A DNA stretch of 6,071 nt from Nitrospirota bacterium (lineage in GTDB: Bacteria > Nitrospirota > Leptospirillia > Leptospirillales > Leptospirillaceae): the NCBI GenBank assembly GCA_021828525.1, contig JAJZGM010000081.1, positions 1 through 6,071 on the forward strand, written 5' to 3'. Every line of letters begins with the position of its first letter. The first letter of the stretch is position 1. The notes below the pieces were generated by a model. It saw only the letters and a program-made list of their open reading frames with translations. It searched no databases and was not told the DNA's origin. This document shows, piece by piece, positions 1 through 6,071 of the stretch. The translations under genes and the position numbers were made by a program.

Positions 1-483
1 GGCCGCTCCATTCCAGGTCTTGGTGTGGCCGTGCTCCTGGTCCTGATCTTCGTGGTCGGCGTCTTCGCCACCAATGTGATCGGGCGCAAGCTTCTGCGGA
101 TGGTCGAGGAGCTTCTCATCCACATTCCCATATTCAAGAAGCTCTATACCGCCATCAAGACCATTCTCGACGCATTCTCTCCCTCGGAAGGAAAAGGGTT
201 CAAAAAGGTGGTCCTGGCGGAATATCCCCGGGAAGGGGCCTACACGATGGGATTCCTGACGGCGTGGGTGACCCTGGACGGGGATCCCGTCCGCTATGCC
301 TCTGTCTTTTTCCCGAGCAACAACCTTTATATCGGGGTCCAGGCCTTCATCCCCGAATCGATGGTTGTTGAAACCCAGCTTCCGGTGGAGGAAGGAATCC
401 GCATGATTCTCTCCGGTGGGCTCGGCATGCCCTCCCGCCTGCCTGTGGTCCGGATGCCCGAGGAAATATTCCATGACCATTGA
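1..483 (+). CDS. DUF502 family membrane protein, C-terminal part (start outside window)
   Basis: The first 160 codons of the window read in frame to a TGA at 481-483; the true start lies upstream. A glycine- and valine-rich hydrophobic segment at about residues 9-27 of the visible part looks like a membrane helix. It is followed by an amphipathic stretch with IPIFKKLYTAIK (42-53), then KGFKKVVLAEYPREG (65-79), MGF (83-85) and a terminal SGGLGMP (138-144). This order (helix, 'IP..+.+Y.A.K', 'F+.V.L.EYPR.G....GF', 'SGG...P') is the DUF502 pattern. Family members are usually just over 200 residues with two N-terminal membrane helices, so about 50 residues and one helix are probably missing here. 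The biochemical role of DUF502 in bacteria is not established; plant members (COV1/LCV) are Golgi-located membrane proteins that affect vascular development. The NNLYIG motif (107-112) is closer to that plant branch than to the TTPNPTSG version common in bacteria. The gene overlaps glmU by 11 bases, so the two are probably co-translated. Confidence 0.85.
   Translation, partial: GRSIPGLGVAVLLVLIFVVGVFATNVIGRKLLRMVEELLIHIPIFKKLYTAIKTILDAFSPSEGKGFKKVVLAEYPREGAYTMGFLTAWVTLDGDPVRYASVFFPSNNLYIGVQAFIPESMVVETQLPVEEGIRMILSGGLGMPSRLPVVRMPEEIFHDH
460..466 (+). promoter_or_regulatory. Ribosome binding site deciding the glmU start
   Basis: GAGGAAA lies six bases before the ATG at 473 and inside the end of the DUF502 frame. 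It supports 473 rather than the in-frame GTG at 416, which would add 19 residues with no resemblance to a GlmU N-terminus. Confidence 0.75.
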
Positions 484-1927
484 CGGGGCGATCCTTGCCG
501 CAGGCTTCGGAACCCGGATGGCCTCCCCGATCCCCAAGGTCGAATCGGTGGTCCTGGGGGAGACCCTGGTGTCCTATCCCTGGCGGGCCCTTCTCTCTCT
601 CGGTCCACGGCTGGGGACCATCCATGTCGTCGTCCGGCCCGAGGGATTCCTGAGAAATCCCGGCCTCGTGGATCCGTCCGGCCAGGAGCCGGCTCTTGTT
701 GTCCAGCAGGTGATGGACGGAACCTGGGGGGCGGTGGAAGCGGTGGCGACAAGCGACCGATTCCTTGGCGGAAAGGCAACCCACCTTCTGGTGGTCAACG
801 GGGACGGTCCCCTCCTCGACGAAGGTCTTCTGGAGCAATTTGCGGTCCTGGGGGAGGCTCATCCCGGATTCCTGTGTCTCGCCACTGCGGAGCTTTCAGA
901 CCCCAGGGGGTACGGGCGCATCATTCGGAATGTCGACGGCGAGGTCGTCGACATCCGGGAAGAAAGCCGGGCTTCGGAGGAGGAAAAGAGGATCCGTGAG
1001 GTCAATGCCGGGATCTATCTCATTCCCCGGGACATTCTTCTTTCCGCCGTTGCAAAGATTCCTCCAGACCCGGTCAAGAAGGAGCGTTTCCTGACGACCC
1101 TCGTCTCGCGGGTCGTCTCTGGCGGGGGGGCGGTCCACACCTTTCCCATGACTCCGGAATGCATGCTTGGGGTCAACACCCAGGAGGAGCTCGCAAGGGT
1201 GACAGCCCTTCTCAGGGAACGCATCAACCGTTGTCACATGGAGCGGGGGGTCACCCTCTGGGATCCGTCGCGGACGGATATCGGACCCAAAGTCGAGATC
1301 GGGGCCGGAACGGTGATCATGCCCCAGACGGTTCTTGAGGGAAAGACCCGGGTCGGACCTTCCTGCAGGATCGGCATGGGCGTCCACCTGGCCGACACCG
1401 TGGTCGGGTCCGGCGTCACTGTCAGGGACTTTGTCGTGGCGACGGAGAGCCGCCTTGGGGACGGATCGGTGGTCGGTCCCTTTTCCCACCTGCGCCCCGG
1501 GACTGACCTTGGGGAGGAGTCCCACCTTGGAAACTTTGTCGAGACGAAGAAGACGGTCGTGGGAGCAAAATCCAAGGTGAACCACCTGTCCTATATCGGG
1601 GATGCCGAGATCGGGAGCAATACCAATATCGGGGCAGGAACCATCACCTGCAACTACGATGGATACGACAAACACAGGACATGGATCGGGTCCGGCGTCT
1701 TTGTCGGAAGCGACACACAGGTCGTGGCCCCTGTCCGTATCGGCGACAGGGCAGTCATTGCCGCCGGGTCGACGGTGACCACAGATGTTCCCGATGACGC
1801 CTTGCTCCTTTCGCGGGCTCCTCAGGAGATCCGCCCCGAAGGGGGTGTCCGTTACCACCGTCGCAGGGAGAAAAGATCCGAGGGCAAAAACGGCCGGAGC
1901 GCCCCGAAGAAAAAGGAAATAGAATAA
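473..1927 (+). CDS. glmU: Bifunctional GlmU: GlcN-1-P acetyltransferase / GlcNAc-1-P uridylyltransferase
   Basis: This cytoplasmic enzyme acetylates glucosamine-1-phosphate with acetyl-CoA (C-terminal domain) and then couples the product to UTP (N-terminal domain), giving UDP-GlcNAc for peptidoglycan and lipopolysaccharide. The ATG at 473 gives 484 residues, against about 456 in E. coli. The N-terminal half has the nucleotide loop LAAGFGTRM (8-16), K22, Q78, G83-T84, the metal ligands D111 and N235, GYGRI (146-150), E163 and N178. The C-terminal half is a left-handed beta-helix of hexapeptide repeats (about 265-440) with R341, K359, catalytic H371, Y374, N385 and K400, all offset by eight from the E. 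coli residues R333, K351, H363, Y366, N377 and K392. The acetyltransferase half is well conserved. The uridylyltransferase half is divergent: PKVL is PKVE, GTxHA is GTWGA, Y103 is N109 and the EYY(L/I)xD segment is absent. A basic tail (460-484, 11 Lys/Arg) exceeds the usual end; its purine-rich codons also carry the glmS ribosome binding site. Confidence 0.96.
   Translation: MTIDGAILAAGFGTRMASPIPKVESVVLGETLVSYPWRALLSLGPRLGTIHVVVRPEGFLRNPGLVDPSGQEPALVVQQVMDGTWGAVEAVATSDRFLGGKATHLLVVNGDGPLLDEGLLEQFAVLGEAHPGFLCLATAELSDPRGYGRIIRNVDGEVVDIREESRASEEEKRIREVNAGIYLIPRDILLSAVAKIPPDPVKKERFLTTLVSRVVSGGGAVHTFPMTPECMLGVNTQEELARVTALLRERINRCHMERGVTLWDPSRTDIGPKVEIGAGTVIMPQTVLEGKTRVGPSCRIGMGVHLADTVVGSGVTVRDFVVATESRLGDGSVVGPFSHLRPGTDLGEESHLGNFVETKKTVVGAKSKVNHLSYIGDAEIGSNTNIGAGTITCNYDGYDKHRTWIGSGVFVGSDTQVVAPVRIGDRAVIAAGSTVTTDVPDDALLLSRAPQEIRPEGGVRYHRRREKRSEGKNGRSAPKKKEIE
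1913..1918 (+). promoter_or_regulatory. Ribosome binding site of glmS inside the glmU tail
   Basis: AAGGAA sits eight bases before the glmS ATG, in a purine-only stretch that encodes the end of GlmU. With the TAATG junction it suggests that ribosomes ending glmU restart on glmS. Confidence 0.65.
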
Positions 1928-3741
1928 TGTGCGGAATCATCGGCTACGCTGGCCCGCGTGAGCCGGTCGGAATTGTGCTGGAAGCGCTTTCACGGCTGGA
2001 GTACCGTGGCTACGACTCGTCGGGGGTGGCCTTTTTCGGAACGGAAGGAAAGATTTCCGTTGTCCGGGCGTCAGGCAAGCTGTCCCGGCTGGCCGAATCC
2101 GTCCAGGGGATGACCGGAGTTCCGGGAACGGCGATCGGACATATCCGGTGGGCGACTCACGGGGCCCCGACAGAAGAAAATGCCCACCCCCACCGGTCCG
2201 GACCGATCGTTCTGGTACACAACGGCATCATCGAGAACGAGCGCACTCTCCGAAGAGAGCTGGTCGGGCAGGGGTATTCGTTTTCCTCCGAAACAGACAC
2301 CGAGGTCCTGGCTCACCTGATCCATCGGGCCTACCGGGAGGAAGGCAATCTGGCCCTGGCGGTCCGGAAAGGACTTTCCGGAGTCGAGGGGAGCTATGCG
2401 CTGGCCGTTGTGTGCGAGGAATCTCCCGGTCAGCTGGTGGCCGTCCGCAAGGGAGCCCCCCTGATCCTGGGAGAGGGGGAGGGGGAATTTTTTGTCGCGT
2501 CGGATGTTCCGGCCTTTCTCAAGTGGACGCGTCGGGTCATGCCGCTCCCTCCCGAGGTTGTGGTCACGCTGTCGTCCAAGGGAGTCTCCTTGTGCCGTCT
2601 CTCCGATGGCCAGGGCGTCCCGGCCGTCTTCGAAGAGGTCCCCTGGGATCCGGTGCAGGCGGAGAAAGGACATTACCGCCACTTCATGGAGAAAGAGATT
2701 TTCGAGGGTCCCCGGGCTATCATGGATACGCTTGAGGGCCGCCTGGGGGAAGAAAATTCCCGCGTCCTCCTTCCGGAGCTCGTCCGGCTGGGGCCCAATC
2801 CGACAGAAATCGTCTTCGTCGCCTGCGGAACCTCCTACCATGCCTCCCTTCTGGGCCGCCAGATGATCGAGGCTCTCTCCCCCGTTCCTGTCCGGGTCGA
2901 GATCGCCTCCGAATTCCGCTACCGCCCCTTGCGCTTCCGGAGAGGGGCCTGGGTCATCGGGATCAGCCAGTCCGGGGAGACGGCCGACACCCTGGGGGCC
3001 CTGGAGGTGGCCCGGAAGGAGGGATATCTGACAGTGGCCATCACAAATGTCGGAGGTTCCTCCATCACCCGGGAAGCCGAGGCGACCCTCCTGACCCGGG
3101 CCGGCCCGGAGATCGGGGTTGCCTCCACCAAGGCCTTCATCGCCCAGGTGACCCTTGTCTGGCTGCTTGCCCTCTATCTTGGGCGGCGGGAGTCGCCCGA
3201 TGTTCGGGACTCCCTGGCGGCTCTCGTCAGATCCCCGGCCCGTATGGAAGGATTCCTGGGGGCGGTTGACCGGGACCTGATCGACCGGCTCTCTCGTCAG
3301 ATCCTGGCCGCCCGGTTTGTCATCTTCATCGGTCGGGGGATCGACTATCCCCTGGCGATCGAGGGAGCCCTCAAGCTGAAGGAGATCACCTACCGTCCGG
3401 CCGACGGGTATCCCGGGGGGGAGCTCAAGCACGGTCCCATCGCCCTGGTGGAGCCGGGGGTTCTGGTTGTGGCACCCCTTGTGGATATCCGGCTTCGCCC
3501 CAAGGAAATTTCCAATATCCGGGAGATCGAAGCCCGTGGCGGAACCGTCATTACGATCGGCCAGGCAGAAAGCGGTGCCGAGGATCCCGTCCCCACCTTT
3601 CCCCTGCCCGCCTCGTCGGGGTGGGACGGAGTCTTCTACGCCTCGGCAGTGCTCCAGTTCCTTGCCTACCGGGCCGCTTCCATCGCAGGAAATGACGTGG
3701 ATCAGCCCCGAAATCTGGCCAAATCCGTGACCGTCGAATAA
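1927..3741 (+). CDS. glmS: Glutamine--fructose-6-phosphate aminotransferase (isomerizing)
   Basis: GlmS makes glucosamine-6-phosphate from fructose-6-phosphate and glutamine in the cytoplasm, the first committed step to UDP-GlcNAc. The frame gives 604 residues, full length compared with 609 codons in E. coli. The N-terminal glutaminase domain (about 1-240) starts MCGIIGYAG, so Cys2 becomes the N-terminal nucleophile after Met removal. It also shows LEYRGYDSSG (24-33), HIRWATHG (72-79), HNGIIEN (98-104) and ETDTE (122-126). Two SIS sugar-phosphate isomerase domains follow: ACGTSYH (299-305), SQSGETADTL (347-356), GVASTKAF (397-404), the base E486 in LKLKE, GELKHGP (498-504) with H502, and the conserved C-terminus DVDQPRNLAKSVTVE with K599. 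No key residue is missing. One small change is EGP (260-262) where E. coli has EQP, in the segment joining the domains. The start overlaps the last base of the glmU stop. There is no room for a glmS ribozyme upstream, so control must be elsewhere in the operon. Confidence 0.98.
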   Translation: MCGIIGYAGPREPVGIVLEALSRLEYRGYDSSGVAFFGTEGKISVVRASGKLSRLAESVQGMTGVPGTAIGHIRWATHGAPTEENAHPHRSGPIVLVHNGIIENERTLRRELVGQGYSFSSETDTEVLAHLIHRAYREEGNLALAVRKGLSGVEGSYALAVVCEESPGQLVAVRKGAPLILGEGEGEFFVASDVPAFLKWTRRVMPLPPEVVVTLSSKGVSLCRLSDGQGVPAVFEEVPWDPVQAEKGHYRHFMEKEIFEGPRAIMDTLEGRLGEENSRVLLPELVRLGPNPTEIVFVACGTSYHASLLGRQMIEALSPVPVRVEIASEFRYRPLRFRRGAWVIGISQSGETADTLGALEVARKEGYLTVAITNVGGSSITREAEATLLTRAGPEIGVASTKAFIAQVTLVWLLALYLGRRESPDVRDSLAALVRSPARMEGFLGAVDRDLIDRLSRQILAARFVIFIGRGIDYPLAIEGALKLKEITYRPADGYPGGELKHGPIALVEPGVLVVAPLVDIRLRPKEISNIREIEARGGTVITIGQAESGAEDPVPTFPLPASSGWDGVFYASAVLQFLAYRAASIAGNDVDQPRNLAKSVTVE

Positions 3742-3747
3742 AACCTT

Positions 3748-3753
3748 GAGGAG
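3748..3753 (+). promoter_or_regulatory. Ribosome binding site of the beta-propeller gene
   Basis: GAGGAG lies in the 21-base gap after glmS, nine bases before the ATG at 3763. The gap has no inverted repeat or T-run, so transcription probably continues from glmS. Confidence 0.7.
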
Positions 3754-3762
3754 CCTTTCGTC

Positions 3763-5094
3763 ATGACCAATGACTGGACAATAGAAACAGAACCTCTCGT
3801 TCCCGGAAAGGTCGAGGTGGTGGTTCCCTCATTTTCTCCGGATGGCTCAAAGATCGCCTTTGTCCGCCTGACGGATCCTGACACCATTCACGAGACCAGG
3901 GATTTGGGATGCCTGACCATTCTCGATGCCAAGAGCCGGGAGGTTCTTCATGACGTGGGCAAGAACCTGGTGGCGGTCAACTATCGGGAAAGAGGACGGG
4001 GAGCCAATGAACTGATCTATGCCTGGTCGCCGGACAGCCGCTATGTCACCTTTCACCAGGACCGGCCCAACTGGGAACATTTTGGAGCCCGCTGGTCCCT
4101 TCAACGGCTCGATACCTTAAGCGGAGCGGTCGACCCCTTCCCCTTCGATTCCGATGCGATCCGTCCCCAGGCCCTTCTTCCTTCTCCGTCTGGACGTCTT
4201 CTGGCGATCCATACACGCCAGCGCTGGAAGCCCTATACCAGGAAGATTCTCTGGAAGACCACCCATCACATGGTCCTGGGTGACCAGCTCCTGGTCTGCG
4301 GTCCATTGGGGGAGAATTCGGTCAATGTGATCGACTGGCCTTCGGAGCGCTACGTCCACGAGGAGGTGCTGGGGGATTTCCACTGGTCCCCGGCGGGAGA
4401 CAGGCTCGCTTACATCGTCCGCTTCAAGGAGGGCCGCTTCCGGGAGGAATGCCTCCTTTATCTCTGGGAGCCCGGTTCCGCATCCCGGGAAATCTTCCGG
4501 ACCTCCGAGCATCTCGACCACTTCTCCTTTTCGCCTGACGGCCGCTCCCTCTGGTTTCACACCCGCGACAGGCGCGTCGAAAATCCCCAGAAACGAAACA
4601 CTCTTCACAGGCTTGATCTTGAGGGCGGAGAGGACCACATCCTTCTCGAACACCGCGAGTTCTTCTATCCCCTGCTCGCGGGAACCGGGAAGGATGTTCT
4701 GATGGAGATGCAGCTGGAAGCGGGCGGGAGGGGGATCGCCCTCTACCACACGGAGACCGGAACCCCGGTTCCGGTGGTCAAGACGGGGTACAGCCTCTAC
4801 CCCCTCTGGTCTCCCACCGGAGATTCCTTTCTCTATCTCCGGACAAAACCCGATTCCAAGCCCTTCTGGACCTGGCCGACCGAACCCTTTCTCCAGCGTG
4901 TCTCAGGAGGGGCGCCGAACCGTGTCCTTCCCGTCGATGCCACGGCAAAGCTCGTGAATTGCCGTCCGGCCTTCTCTCCGTCAGGACGGGAAATCCTCTT
5001 TGTCGCCAAGGACGAGGAGGAGGAGTCCGCAGACCGCTTCGCAGGGCTGTGGCTCTCGCGCATACTCGAATCAGGGGGAGCCAAATCCTCTTGA
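3763..5094 (+). CDS. TolB/PD40-type beta-propeller protein of unknown function
   Basis: This 443-residue protein is built from repeats of the form '(F/W)SP.G..(I/L)(A/L)(F/Y)': 23-34, 88-97, 139-149, 207-218, 255-265, 349-359 and 403-414, with a degenerate copy near 302-314 (YPLLAGTGKDVLM). This is the PD40/WD40-like signature of TolB and of the propeller domain in S9 prolyl oligopeptidases, so a propeller of about seven or eight blades is likely. The N-terminus is hydrophilic, with no signal peptide, lipobox or membrane segment, so unlike periplasmic TolB it probably stays in the cytoplasm. No peptidase or other catalytic domain follows, because the helicase frame begins at the stop codon. 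The sequence has many Trp and His residues and an acidic patch at 417-421. Automatic annotation might say 'TolB' or 'biopolymer transporter', but nothing here supports a Tol role: no tolQRA or pal is visible. The start is supported by the GAGGAG site, and base composition resembles the neighbours. Its partner or ligand cannot be inferred. Confidence 0.85.
   Translation: MTNDWTIETEPLVPGKVEVVVPSFSPDGSKIAFVRLTDPDTIHETRDLGCLTILDAKSREVLHDVGKNLVAVNYRERGRGANELIYAWSPDSRYVTFHQDRPNWEHFGARWSLQRLDTLSGAVDPFPFDSDAIRPQALLPSPSGRLLAIHTRQRWKPYTRKILWKTTHHMVLGDQLLVCGPLGENSVNVIDWPSERYVHEEVLGDFHWSPAGDRLAYIVRFKEGRFREECLLYLWEPGSASREIFRTSEHLDHFSFSPDGRSLWFHTRDRRVENPQKRNTLHRLDLEGGEDHILLEHREFFYPLLAGTGKDVLMEMQLEAGGRGIALYHTETGTPVPVVKTGYSLYPLWSPTGDSFLYLRTKPDSKPFWTWPTEPFLQRVSGGAPNRVLPVDATAKLVNCRPAFSPSGREILFVAKDEEEESADRFAGLWLSRILESGGAKSS
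5074..5080 (+). promoter_or_regulatory. Ribosome binding site supporting the helicase TTG start
   Basis: GGGGGAG lies ten bases before the TTG at 5091, inside the end of the propeller frame. It supports a TTG start coupled to the upstream stop through the TTGA overlap. No ATG occurs in frame until about 5468, well past the Walker A motif, so a non-ATG start is required. Confidence 0.55.
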
Positions 5095-6071
5095 GCGAAT
5101 CCGAATCTCCCGAAATTCCTTTAAATCCGGAACAGGAAGCGGCCGTTCTTCATGAGGGGGGGCCCCTTCTTGTCCTGGCTCCGGCTGGCTCCGGAAAGAC
5201 CCGGGTCGTGATCGAACGGCTCATCGCCCTGATCGACCGGTCAGGACTGGGAGGGGAGGGCTTTTTCGTCGCCACTTTTACGAGAAAGGCGGCGGGAGAG
5301 CTCACGGAGCGGATCACCAGAAGGCTCCCGGGCGCACGACTGCCCTGGGTGGGAACCTTCCACTCCCTTTCGGCCCGCCTTCTTCGGAGGTTCTCCGGCA
5401 CGGCCGGACTCTCTCCGGATTTCACCATCTTCGATGCCGGAGACCAGAAAGCCCTGGTCCGCGAGATCATGAAGCGCCACCGGATTTCCGACGAGGATGT
5501 GAACCCCCAGGATGTCCTTCGTCAGATAGGCCGCTGGAAAAATGCCCGGCAAGGGCCGGGTCCCGACCTCGCCCGACGTCTCTTTGGGACCAATCGCTGG
5601 TTTGCCACCTGCTACGAAGAGTATGAAAAGGGACTCGAGGCCAGCCGGGCCCTGGACTACGACGATCTTCTTCTCCGTCTCGTCGCCCTCTTAGGCAGGA
5701 GCCCGGAAGTGTCAGGGGAGCTCCGGGAGCAGTTTCACCACATCCTGGTGGATGAATACCAGGACACCAATCCACTCCAGGAGGAACTCATCAGACTTCT
5801 CTCCCGGAACAGGACCAACGTGACGGTCGTGGGAGACGACGACCAGAGCATTTACCAGTTCAGGGGGGCGGACATCACCCACATCACCTCCTTTGCCCTG
5901 AATTATCCCGGAGCCCGTCGGGTCCTTCTTTCGCGGAACTACCGTTCCACCCCCACGATCGTCTCCGCCGCATCCTCGGTCATCGCCCGAAACGGAAAGC
6001 GTTACGAAAAGGAGGTGCAGGCCGTCCGGGGAACGGGAGTTCCCGTTATCATGAAGGAGCTCTCCTCTGAG
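5091..6071 (+). CDS. uvrD: UvrD/PcrA/Rep-type superfamily 1A DNA helicase, N-terminal part
   Basis: The open frame runs from a TTG at 5091 to the window edge, giving 327 codons of a protein usually about 650-750 residues. These enzymes are ATP-driven 3'-5' DNA translocases acting in nucleotide excision and mismatch repair, replication restart and removal of bound proteins. Visible motifs in order are the Q motif LNPEQ (11-15), Walker A APAGSGKT (30-37), motif Ia TFTRKAA (62-68), Ib GTFHS (88-92), motif II VDEYQDTN (220-227), motif III GDDDQSIYQFRG (248-259) and motif IV NYRS (283-286). The key residues K36, E222, Q252 and R285 are each exactly one position after E. coli UvrD K35, E221, Q251 and R284, so domains 1A and 1B match UvrD closely in length and the catalytic set is intact. 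Motifs V and VI and most of domain 2 lie beyond the window, so UvrD, PcrA and Rep cannot be told apart. The reading overlaps the propeller gene by four bases. Confidence 0.93.
   Translation, partial: MSESESPEIPLNPEQEAAVLHEGGPLLVLAPAGSGKTRVVIERLIALIDRSGLGGEGFFVATFTRKAAGELTERITRRLPGARLPWVGTFHSLSARLLRRFSGTAGLSPDFTIFDAGDQKALVREIMKRHRISDEDVNPQDVLRQIGRWKNARQGPGPDLARRLFGTNRWFATCYEEYEKGLEASRALDYDDLLLRLVALLGRSPEVSGELREQFHHILVDEYQDTNPLQEELIRLLSRNRTNVTVVGDDDQSIYQFRGADITHITSFALNYPGARRVLLSRNYRSTPTIVSAASSVIARNGKRYEKEVQAVRGTGVPVIMKELSSE

Noticed and set aside
25..27. GTG at 25 as the start of the DUF502 protein
   Set aside because: The frame is open to the window edge and the upstream residues IPGLG belong to the family's conserved segment, so the real start is outside the window.
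416..472. Upstream GTG start for glmU adding 19 residues
   Set aside because: The extra residues are Cys/Pro-rich and unlike any GlmU N-terminus. The ATG at 473 has a well-placed GAGGAAA site and puts LAAGxGTRM at the usual distance from the start.
896..1858. Open frame of 320 codons on the minus strand opposite glmU
   Set aside because: It mirrors the hexapeptide repeats of GlmU, giving a repetitive Asp/Gly/Pro-rich product without domain resemblance; the sense frame is clearly the gene.
1850..1926. glmS ribozyme or leader riboswitch before glmS
   Set aside because: The region is the coding end of glmU right up to the glmS ATG; there is no untranslated leader to hold the ribozyme.
2071..3432. 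Long open frame (453 codons) on the minus strand opposite glmS
   Set aside because: It is an antisense shadow of a highly conserved gene in GC-rich DNA. The translation has no recognisable domain and is rich in Gly, Asp and Pro, as expected from such a shadow.
3742..3762. Terminator or promoter between glmS and the propeller gene
   Set aside because: The 21-base gap has no inverted repeat, T-run or room for a promoter; it holds only a ribosome binding site.
4117..4749. Open frame of 210 codons on the minus strand opposite the propeller gene
   Set aside because: No recognisable motif and no plausible operon on that strand; the sense frame has the repeat pattern and a good ribosome binding site.
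3763..5094. Calling the propeller gene tolB
   Set aside because: TolB has a signal peptide and sits with tolQRA and pal; here there is no signal peptide and no Tol neighbour, and only the generic repeat is shared.

Overview
The window is 6,071 bases of dense, single-direction bacterial coding sequence. It is GC-rich, roughly 60% judged from sampled lines, and every gene is on the + strand. Both ends cut through genes. No stretch longer than 21 bases is non-coding, and I see no rRNA, tRNA, CRISPR array, insertion sequence or terminator. Gene content (bacterial GlmU and GlmS, a DUF502 membrane protein, a UvrD-type helicase) fits a bacterial chromosome, probably Gram-negative. The phylum cannot be fixed from the sequence; a Nitrospirota or deltaproteobacterial source would not surprise me, but that is a guess.

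Layout: (1) 1-483, the C-terminal part of a DUF502 membrane protein. (2) 473-1927, glmU, the bifunctional enzyme for the last two steps of UDP-N-acetylglucosamine synthesis. (3) 1927-3741, glmS, the glutamine-dependent enzyme for the first committed step of the same pathway. (4) 3763-5094, a cytoplasmic-looking beta-propeller protein with TolB/PD40-type repeats and unknown function. (5) 5091-6071, the N-terminal 327 codons of a UvrD/PcrA/Rep superfamily 1A helicase, running off the window.

The genes are packed like one operon. DUF502 and glmU overlap by 11 bases, glmU and glmS by one base (TAATG), and the propeller gene and the helicase by four bases (TTGA). Only the glmS-propeller junction has a gap, of 21 bases, holding just a ribosome binding site. 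Each internal start has a purine-rich Shine-Dalgarno-like sequence, and three of the four lie inside the upstream reading frame, which suggests translational coupling. GlmS makes glucosamine-6-phosphate and GlmU turns glucosamine-1-phosphate into UDP-GlcNAc; the intermediate mutase GlmM is not in the window. UDP-GlcNAc feeds peptidoglycan and lipopolysaccharide.

I do not see a clearly new system. The points most worth a second look are the divergent uridylyltransferase half of GlmU, the DUF502 protein whose C-terminal motifs resemble the plant COV1 branch, and the uncharacterised propeller protein fixed between cell-wall precursor genes and a DNA helicase.
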